NCBI GenBank assembly: GCA_045540715.1
Contig: JAZQHT010000008.1
Coordinates: 1-17,304 of the forward strand
Reading direction: 5' to 3'
Source: UMGS1279 sp045540715
GTDB taxonomy: Bacteria > Bacillota > Clostridia > Oscillospirales > Acutalibacteraceae
DNA length: 17,304 bases
In this document: positions 1 through 5,490 of the stretch, piece after piece
Position numbering within the stretch: position 1 is the first letter of the stretch
How the letters are laid out: every line of letters begins with the position of its first letter
Position numbers and translations under genes: made by a program
Notes under the pieces: model-generated
Database searches by the model: none
What the model was told of the DNA's origin: nothing
Seen by the model: only the letters and a program-made list of their open reading frames with translations

Positions 1-49
1 GGAGTTGGGGAAACATGTTGTCTTCCTAAGACCGCTTGGCCTCCGACTT
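1..49. other. Sequencing adapter remnant (MGI/BGISEQ type), partial copy
   Basis: These bases equal 185-233 exactly. They read as the tail of one MGI adapter (ggagttg, 1-7), a 10-base index (gggaaacatg, 8-17), and the reverse complement of the other adapter (starting ttgtcttcc, 18-49). The adapter identity is from memory of the published adapter pair; the exact repetition is seen directly. This is not genomic DNA. Confidence 0.95.
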
Positions 50-50
50 A

Positions 51-150
51 TACTTTTAATGTTCGCAACAATCTAAATAGCTTTAACAATCTAAAACTAC
101 TGTTCAAAATGGTTATAGATGGTAATATTGAAATTAAATCAATAACCGCC
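51..150. repeat. Artefactual 100-bp duplicate of 476-575
   Basis: Bases 52-150 match 477-575 without a difference, in the same orientation; only base 51 (t against c476) differs. The copy is exactly 100 bases long and flanked on both sides by adapter sequence. This is what one short library insert, read through into adapters and then joined by the assembler, would look like. It lies inside the K+ channel coding region and should not be read as a biological duplication. Confidence 0.93.
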
Positions 151-233
151 AAGTCGGATCGTAGCCATGTCGTTCTGTGGCCAAGGAGTTGGGGAAACAT
201 GTTGTCTTCCTAAGACCGCTTGGCCTCCGACTT
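151..233. other. Sequencing adapter pair (MGI/BGISEQ type), complete copy
   Basis: It begins aagtcggatcgtagcc and ends ggcctccgactt, with a 10-base index (gggaaacatg, 192-201) between the two adapter arms. The outer and inner ends are inverted repeats (aagtcgga/tccgactt and ggccaag/cttggcc), so it could be mistaken for a mobile-element end. Compared with the adapter as I remember it, one A is missing near 179-180 (ctgtggcc for ctgtgagcc). It splits the true channel gene from the duplicate at 51-150. Confidence 0.95.
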
Positions 234-835
234 ATTGTTGTTATTGGATAAATATCACCATAACCAACAGTTGTTAGGGAGATGGTTGCCCAATAAATTG
301 CATCAAAAAACGTTTCAAAAGAATCGGGTTCAACATTATATATTACAAGCGCAGAAATTAAGATGTAAGCAACTGCCATCGTTGCAACTGCAGACAAAAC
401 CTTTTTTTGCTTTCTGAACACATTTGTTATGATATCAAAACTTTTTGAATATCTTAAAAATTTAAAAGCACGTAACACTTTTAATGTTCGCAACAATCTA
501 AATAGCTTTAACAATCTAAAACTACTGTTCAAAATGGTTATAGATGGTAATATTGAAATTAAATCAATAACCGCCATTGGTGTAAATGGATACACAAAGA
601 AGGAAACCACTGATTTTTTTAGTTTATAGTCGGCGGTTATTAAACGCAAAAAATAATCTAAGATAAAAATGGTTACAGTTACGTAATCAATCCACTGAAA
701 AATAGTATTTGTTTCCTTAAAGGCAAGTGGAACAACACTTACAACAATAGTTACCATCATTATAAAATCATAAACATTGCTTAACTTACTATCGTTTTCT
801 GCCGACTCAATTATAGAAAATAATTTCTTTCTCAT
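234..835 (-). CDS. Voltage-gated potassium channel, 3' end missing
   Basis: This is an integral membrane protein of the six-transmembrane voltage-gated ion channel family. Residues 1-200 are real. Hydrophobic segments near 23-38, 46-66 and 76-100 fit S1-S3. An S4 voltage sensor at 103-131 has basic residues at every third position (R107, K110, R113, R116, K119, R122, K125, R128). S5 is about 146-166, followed by the pore helix and the K+ selectivity filter TTVGYGD (188-194). From residue 201 the frame runs into adapter sequence, so the apparent C-terminal tail ending at 134 is false, and S6 and any cytoplasmic domain are missing. The ATG has an AAAGG site upstream and lies 25 bases after the symporter stop, so the channel is probably the last visible gene of the phosphocholine operon. 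Its part in that operon is unknown. Confidence 0.9.
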
Positions 836-860
836 AATTAATACCTTTTTATTTTTGCTT

Positions 861-2459
861 TTATGCCGCTAGACCTTGTAAATATGGAATTACCCAAAGG
901 AATAATAGTGCTAGTGTAACTATAATTCCAAGCGGAATTGTAAGACCAATCATAAGCTTTGTGCGCTTAATTTCTTTTGGATTATCTTCGCCTTCAGGTA
1001 AAATAAATAGTTTTGCGCGTTCTTCTTTTTCTTTTTCGGTAACCTTTGTAAACATTGATACAACAATTAAAGTAATAATACTTACTGCAATACCAATAAA
1101 GAAGGGGTCAAAATATATGGGAAGTGTAATTTTATTAATTGTAACGTAAATTTTCATTAATGCACTTACTACAAAACCTGAAAGCATGCTTACAAATGCA
1201 GCGGCTTTTGTAACGCGTTTACTCCAAACACTTGCAATAGAAACAGGTAGCCACGAACAAGCAACAATGGTAGCACCCAAATAGGTAATCCAGAAAATTT
1301 GTGGTGGCCAGTAAATGCATAATAAGCAAATAGCAATTGCTACAATTAAAATAATAAGTCGGCCAATAGCAAGTTGCTTTTTGTCATCTTTAATGTTTAT
1401 AACGTCTTTTGTTATGTTAGAGCCAATTAAAGATAAAAAGGTTGTAGCAGAAGAAATAGCCGAAGCCAAAACACCAGAAAGAACAACTACACCTAAAATT
1501 GTTGGCATAATTTTCATAGAAGCCCAAATTAATGCACTAGATGGATCTTCTAAATTGGGGTTAATTTTTCTGGTAAATACGCCTGCCATACACATTAAAA
1601 ATTCAATGATAAATACGCTGGCAGAGGCAATAACACCACTTCTAACTACCGTGTGTTCATTTTTAGCCATAAGATAACGGCTTGATTGCCAAGGTGCTAC
1701 CATAAGTACTGCCATCCAAGCAATACCATAACCTACTGCCCAAATCATATTTTCAGTACCGGTAGGGTATAGCCAATTTTCGTTACCACTACCTGCTAAA
1801 ATGTTTTCAAGACCTTCAAAGGTAGCCATTTCGCTTACGGTACTTGTCCAACCACCTGCAGCTTGTGCAATGAATACTGCGCCCAGTATTGCCGCAATAG
1901 AAAATACTGCATACATAATTGTATCGGTAATTAATACGCCTTTAGCACCCGAAAAAACAGTAATTAAAGTAAATACGCAAACCGAAATAATAACACAAGT
2001 ATTATAATCAAAACCGGTTAAAGATTTCATAAGGCCGCCAATACCTTGAACACAAGAAATTGTGTAAACAAGCATAATAAAGGTGCCTGTGATTGTTGCA
2101 AGGTTTTTCATAGCTTTAGAATCAAAGCGTTTACCAAAATATTCAGGTAGTGTTGCACAATTACTGCGTCTTAAATAACGGCCAAAAAATACCGAACCCA
2201 CAATATAGCCAACCGAAAGCACGCCAACTGCCACCATAACGGGTGCAAAACCGCCGTTATATGCTTCGCCAACGTCGCCCATAAATAAGCCAACGCCAAT
2301 AAAAGAAGCTACAAGAGAGCCTGTTATAAGTGCGGTTGGGGCGTTTCTGCCTGCAACAAAGAAATCATTAGCAGATTTAAATTTTCTACTAATTAAAAAA
2401 CTTACAAAGATATAGAGAACAAATGTAATAGATACGCCAATTAAAAATACGTCAGGCAT
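861..2459 (-). CDS. Sodium:solute symporter family (SSF) transporter, possible choline importer
   Basis: The 532-aa protein has about thirteen hydrophobic segments spread over its whole length, which is the usual size and layout of the SSF (SLC5-like) family of Na+-coupled secondary transporters. The N-terminal part shows the family pattern, with an FFVAGRN loop near residue 35 followed by the first core helix containing ASFIGVGLFMGD. A charged cytoplasmic stretch near 474-500 precedes the last helix. The ATG overlaps the stop of the 37-aa gene upstream by one base (TAATG) and is preceded by AAAGGAG, so the two are probably translationally coupled. Because licD and a choline kinase/cytidylyltransferase lie upstream in the same operon, choline or a related amine is the likely substrate. 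The sequence alone does not prove this; other SSF members carry proline, pantothenate, sugars or carboxylates. Confidence 0.88.
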   Translation of the reverse strand: MPDVFLIGVSITFVLYIFVSFLISRKFKSANDFFVAGRNAPTALITGSLVASFIGVGLFMGDVGEAYNGGFAPVMVAVGVLSVGYIVGSVFFGRYLRRSNCATLPEYFGKRFDSKAMKNLATITGTFIMLVYTISCVQGIGGLMKSLTGFDYNTCVIISVCVFTLITVFSGAKGVLITDTIMYAVFSIAAILGAVFIAQAAGGWTSTVSEMATFEGLENILAGSGNENWLYPTGTENMIWAVGYGIAWMAVLMVAPWQSSRYLMAKNEHTVVRSGVIASASVFIIEFLMCMAGVFTRKINPNLEDPSSALIWASMKIMPTILGVVVLSGVLASAISSATTFLSLIGSNITKDVINIKDDKKQLAIGRLIILIVAIAICLLCIYWPPQIFWITYLGATIVACSWLPVSIASVWSKRVTKAAAFVSMLSGFVVSALMKIYVTINKITLPIYFDPFFIGIAVSIITLIVVSMFTKVTEKEKEERAKLFILPEGEDNPKEIKRTKLMIGLTIPLGIIVTLALLFLWVIPYLQGLAA

Positions 2460-2572
2460 TATTTATTCTCCTTTCTATCTTTGCTTTTAAAGGTTTTAGA
2501 CACGTGAATAAAAGAGACAATACCGCAAATTAAAAACCAAAGACCAATGCCAAGTGCAATTGCAAGTTCCAT
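2459..2572 (-). CDS. 37-aa single-span membrane miniprotein, likely symporter accessory subunit
   Basis: An ATG at 2572 opens a 37-codon frame that starts MELAIALGIGLWFLICG and ends in a basic tail (SKTFKSKDRKENK). Residues 3-24 form one hydrophobic helix. Its ribosome binding site (GGAG) overlaps the last codons of the licCA gene, and its TAA stop shares a base with the symporter ATG. Short one-helix proteins encoded directly before SSF or NSS transporters are known in Firmicutes as small accessory subunits. I infer the same role here from position, size and topology, not from a motif. It is too short for many gene callers. Confidence 0.75.
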   Translation of the reverse strand: MELAIALGIGLWFLICGIVSFIHVSKTFKSKDRKENK

Positions 2573-2578
2573 AATTTG

Positions 2579-4303
2579 TTACTCCTTATTTATAAATTTT
2601 AAAACAATGTCTGCGTAATGATTCATTTTGTCGTGCCAGCCCATCATATAAGACGATGCCTTGCCACCTGTTTTGCTTTCGTAAATAGACCAAACAAACC
2701 AATAATAGTAAATAACTGCCGCGCAAGAAAATAGGTGTAGCTTTTCTTTTTTGGTAACTGGCTTTTCAAAATAATATTTAAGCCACTTATCTGCTTCATT
2801 AAAAGTGGGGCAGTTTAAACTAAATAGTTTGCAAATATCGTAACCAATGTCGCTGTCTCCGGCAAACTCCCAGTCAATAAGCTTAAAGCCTTCATCGGTT
2901 ATTAAAAGGTTTGGTTCATAAATATCGTTATGGCATAAAGAAACCTGCCATTTATCATTGTTTAAATATTCAATAATCGGGGCCATCTTATTTACCGCAT
3001 AAATTAAACCTTCATAAGCGGCATTGTCGGTATTTTTTATTATTTCTAAAAGTTTTTGTGCTTCTAAAGAATAATCAAAGTAAAAACCAACATTTATGTT
3101 TGCGGTGTGTAAGGTTTTTAAATGTTTCGCAAGAAATGAAATATGTTCTTCATTTTTAAAATCAAATTCGTCGGTTATGTTTACAAACCTTGAAATTTTC
3201 CAACCTTCGTTTTCATCAACGTAAACTAGTGTGTCGTCAATTTTAAGGTCTTTTGCCGCTCTCAAAGAAGTGGCTTCTTTTTTGCGGTCAATAACACCTG
3301 AAGCGGTGTTGCCGGGATGACGATAAACGTAATATTTACCATCAACTAAAAACTTAAAGGAACGGTTATTTAAGCCCTTTTTAATAATTTCAATATCTTT
3401 AATATCTTTGTTTTCGCAGTTTAAAACCTTGCAAATATTTTCAAAAATCTTAATTTTATTGTGTGTTATAAAGTCGGGGTCAAAGGCTTTTAACTCTTCC
3501 ATACTGTCAAACTCTAAAATTTCGCCGTCTTCACACTGTCTAATATACATAGGAAGCTTGTCTAGGTTTTCGGCATAAACGTTTTCCCAGTAAAGATTTT
3601 CAACACCGTCTCTGCCGTAATAACTATTTAGTATTGGCACAAAGTTTTTTGTAAACTCTTTGTCGTAATAGGCATGTCCGTACATAATCCATTGATTATT
3701 GCTTGGCTTATTAGTATCGTAAATAAGGCCGTCTTCATCAAAGGTAAAGGCCCTTTCAACGTAGCTAATGCCCTCTAAATAAATTGAACAATAAAAGGCT
3801 TTATATTCATATTCATGAAAAGGATTTTCGGGGTAATAGTTATCTGAACAACAAATATATGTATTGCCTAAATGTTCCCTTGCGTGGTAAATACTTGAGT
3901 GGGTGTTTTTAGTAGCAAATTCGTTATTTACAACAAGGGTGCAACCAAATTTTTCACGCAAGTATAAAAACTTTTCCATCATATAACCAACAACCACAAC
4001 AACCTCTTTAACACCTTTTTCTTGTAGTTGTCTAATAATGCGCTCAATTAAAACTTCACCCTTTACTGCAATAAGGCCTTTTGGTTTTTCATAAGAAACA
4101 GGCACAAATCGGGTGCTCATACCTGCCGCTAAAATAATGGCATTATCAACTTTATGTGGGGCAAGGACGTTAAAGCCGGTTTCTGTTATATTGTGCTGCT
4201 TATCAATATAACCTTTTTCTATAAGGGCAGAATAATCGGCTTTATTTTCTGCAACATTTTCGTAAATATCGCGAAGTAGGTTAAATTCTTGTTTGTTTAG
4301 CAT
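2579..4303 (-). CDS. Fused CTP:phosphocholine cytidylyltransferase and choline kinase (LicC-LicA), with winged-helix-like N-terminus
   Basis: The 574-aa protein has three parts. Residues 1-50 resemble a small winged-helix module (helices, then a YIDKQHNITETG wing-like turn). Residues 54-280 form a nucleotidyltransferase of the LicC type, with LAAGMSTRF (58-66), EKPKGL (72-77) and a probable metal-binding Asp in CCSDNYY (D154). Residues 290-574 form a LicA/aminoglycoside phosphotransferase-like kinase, with the nucleotide-loop region LNNRSFKF (311-318), the catalytic HND (458-460), N465, and the metal ligand in IDWE (D477). Together these would phosphorylate choline and then make CDP-choline for LicD. 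The gene starts 13 bases after licD, with its AGAGG site at the licD stop. The substrate could also be another amino alcohol; licD next door favours choline. Confidence 0.87.
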   Translation of the reverse strand: MLNKQEFNLLRDIYENVAENKADYSALIEKGYIDKQHNITETGFNVLAPHKVDNAIILAAGMSTRFVPVSYEKPKGLIAVKGEVLIERIIRQLQEKGVKEVVVVVGYMMEKFLYLREKFGCTLVVNNEFATKNTHSSIYHAREHLGNTYICCSDNYYPENPFHEYEYKAFYCSIYLEGISYVERAFTFDEDGLIYDTNKPSNNQWIMYGHAYYDKEFTKNFVPILNSYYGRDGVENLYWENVYAENLDKLPMYIRQCEDGEILEFDSMEELKAFDPDFITHNKIKIFENICKVLNCENKDIKDIEIIKKGLNNRSFKFLVDGKYYVYRHPGNTASGVIDRKKEATSLRAAKDLKIDDTLVYVDENEGWKISRFVNITDEFDFKNEEHISFLAKHLKTLHTANINVGFYFDYSLEAQKLLEIIKNTDNAAYEGLIYAVNKMAPIIEYLNNDKWQVSLCHNDIYEPNLLITDEGFKLIDWEFAGDSDIGYDICKLFSLNCPTFNEADKWLKYYFEKPVTKKEKLHLFSCAAVIYYYWFVWSIYESKTGGKASSYMMGWHDKMNHYADIVLKFINKE

Positions 4304-4316
4304 TTTTATAACCTCT

Positions 4317-5090
4317 TTATTTATATTCTTCGTCGGGCTTTGTTAAGTCAAAACTAATTCTTCCGGGATTATGAGCAACCTGTTTTTCTTTTGGCGGTAA
4401 TTTCATATAATCTCCGTAAACACGTGTTAAAACCTTGTCATATTTATTAGGGGCAGGGTAGGTTTTACCGCAAAATTCTAAATTAGTTGCGGGTAAAAAG
4501 TCTTGCTTATCAAAATAAAAACCCCAAGAATAAAACTGTTTGCCGCGAGTGTTTAACAATAAATCTCTAAAAAAGCATAAAATGCCGTCGGGTAGTTTTT
4601 TTATTAAGGGGTTGCCAATATTTTTATTTTCACGTTTTCCATTAACGCAAAGGGTTAATTTATCACCGATTTTTCTGCAAAGTTTAGAAAAAACAGATGG
4701 TGGATTTGAATAATTATATAAAGGTAAAATATCAACAAAAATACCGTGATGTTTCTTTAAATTTGTGTCTTCTTTACTGTAAAAAGCGGTGTTGTTTAAG
4801 CGCACCTTTGCAAAATATGTTGGATGATATTTATCGCTTTTGCTTGTTTGCAAAAAGAATTCATCAGATAATTCTTTTTTTGCAACCTTTAAGAATTTCT
4901 TATAATCTTTAATAGGGAAGGTTAAATCAATATCGTCATCCCAAGGAATAAAACCCTTGTGTCTTACAGCACCAATAAGGGTGCCCCACATTAAAAAATA
5001 AGTTATGTTATGCTTTTTACAAATGCGGTCGATTTCATCTAAAATTTTAATTTCGTGTAGCCATAGTCTTTCTAAAATTTCTTGTTTCAT
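4317..5090 (-). CDS. licD: LicD family phosphotransferase (phosphocholine transfer to a surface glycan)
   Basis: LicD proteins move phosphocholine from CDP-choline onto sugars of teichoic acids, lipopolysaccharide or capsule. The 257-aa protein shows the family core early: MWGTLIGAVRHKGFIPWDDDIDL, that is MWGTLIG (34-40), RHKGF (43-47) and the acidic cluster WDDDID (50-55), whose Asp residues bind metal and nucleotide in this nucleotidyltransferase fold. No signal peptide or membrane segment is visible, so it acts on the inner face of the membrane or in the cytoplasm. The ATG has GAGGTG five bases upstream and lies 15 bases after the HTH gene. Only the transfer family is certain; LicD/FKTN relatives can also move other phospho-groups. 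Confidence 0.88.
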   Translation of the reverse strand: MKQEILERLWLHEIKILDEIDRICKKHNITYFLMWGTLIGAVRHKGFIPWDDDIDLTFPIKDYKKFLKVAKKELSDEFFLQTSKSDKYHPTYFAKVRLNNTAFYSKEDTNLKKHHGIFVDILPLYNYSNPPSVFSKLCRKIGDKLTLCVNGKRENKNIGNPLIKKLPDGILCFFRDLLLNTRGKQFYSWGFYFDKQDFLPATNLEFCGKTYPAPNKYDKVLTRVYGDYMKLPPKEKQVAHNPGRISFDLTKPDEEYK

Positions 5091-5105
5091 AAAACACCTC
5101 GTAAA

Positions 5106-5333
5106 TTAAATACCAAGTATATCGCGATATTCCGCATTTAATATTTGCTTTATAAAAATAATTTCGTCGGGGTATATGTGCCTTTGTCCCACTTCAATTT
5201 TAGCTATTGCACTGCGAGTTATATCGCAACCTAAAAGTTGAAGTTTTGCTGCTAGTTGTTCTTGTGTTAAGTTTGATTTTTCGCGGAGTCTTCTAATGTT
5301 TTCGCCGATTTTCTTTTCGGTTTCCTTGTTCAA
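5106..5333 (-). CDS. Small Cro/CI-type HTH transcriptional regulator (75 aa, TTG start)
   Basis: This is a single HTH_3 domain with no effector domain. From the TTG, the helix-turn-helix spans roughly residues 9-60, with NIRRLREKSNLTQEQLAAKL for the first helices and DITRSAIAKIEVGQR for the recognition part. A longer frame opens at 5411, but that start lies upstream of the apparent -10 box (5377-5382) and has no ribosome binding site. The TTG at 5333 has AAAGGA nine bases before it, and the conserved domain begins just after it, so I prefer it. It is the first gene of the licD operon, 15 bases before licD. It may control its own operon through the inverted repeats at 5402-5438; that is inference. 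Confidence 0.8.
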   Translation of the reverse strand: MNKETEKKIGENIRRLREKSNLTQEQLAAKLQLLGCDITRSAIAKIEVGQRHIYPDEIIFIKQILNAEYRDILGI

Positions 5334-5376
5334 AAGCTCACATCCTTTGTGCTTATTTAAGAACATATACATCTTT

Positions 5377-5382
5377 ATTATA
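5377..5382 (-). promoter_or_regulatory. Probable -10 box of the HTH-licD operon
   Basis: TATAAT on the minus strand, about 45 bases before the TTG start of the regulator. No good -35 hexamer is found 16-18 bases upstream, so the promoter may need an activator, or it may be weak. The bases just upstream (5385-5396) form an imperfect palindrome, TGTGtataatgCACA-like, that could be an operator. Confidence 0.5.
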
Positions 5383-5401
5383 TGTGTATAATGCACAAAT
5401 T

Positions 5402-5438
5402 TTGCACCCAAATAGGTGCAAGGATTTTCACACCTATT
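5402..5438. promoter_or_regulatory. Two overlapping inverted repeats upstream of the HTH-licD operon
   Basis: TTGCACC (5402-5408) pairs with GGTGCAA (5415-5421) across six bases. AATAGGTG (5411-5418) pairs with CACCTATT (5431-5438) across twelve bases. The middle arm is shared, so the two pairings exclude each other if they form in RNA or cruciform DNA. They lie at and upstream of the expected -35 position. An operator for the encoded HTH protein or for another regulator is the simplest reading. Confidence 0.55.
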
Positions 5439-5443
5439 GCCAT

Positions 5444-5481
5444 AAAAAAATAAAAGCGGACTGTAAACAATACAGTCCGCT
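5444..5481 (-). terminator. Intrinsic terminator of the SBP-yloU-fakA-recG operon
   Basis: A perfect 11-bp stem (AGCGGACTGTA, 5455-5465, with TACAGTCCGCT, 5471-5481) has a five-base loop. On the minus strand it is followed by a T-rich run (TTTTATTTTTTT, 5454-5443). It begins ten bases after the recG stop. The plus strand lacks a T tract, so it works in one direction only and separates recG from the HTH-licD operon. Confidence 0.93.
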
Positions 5482-5490
5482 AAAAAATAG

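Noticed and set aside
151..233. Inverted terminal repeats that resemble the end of an insertion sequence (aagtcgga/tccgactt, ggccaag/cttggcc)
   Set aside because: The bases match a known sequencing adapter pair with an index between the arms; there is no transposase and no target-site duplication.
220..629. Short plus-strand open frames at 220-417 and 429-629
   Set aside because: They lie opposite the K+ channel, start in or near adapter bases, have low-complexity translations and lack ribosome binding sites.
1315..1677. Plus-strand open frame of 120 codons
   Set aside because: It is antisense to the symporter, whose transmembrane pattern is convincing, and no family resemblance is seen.
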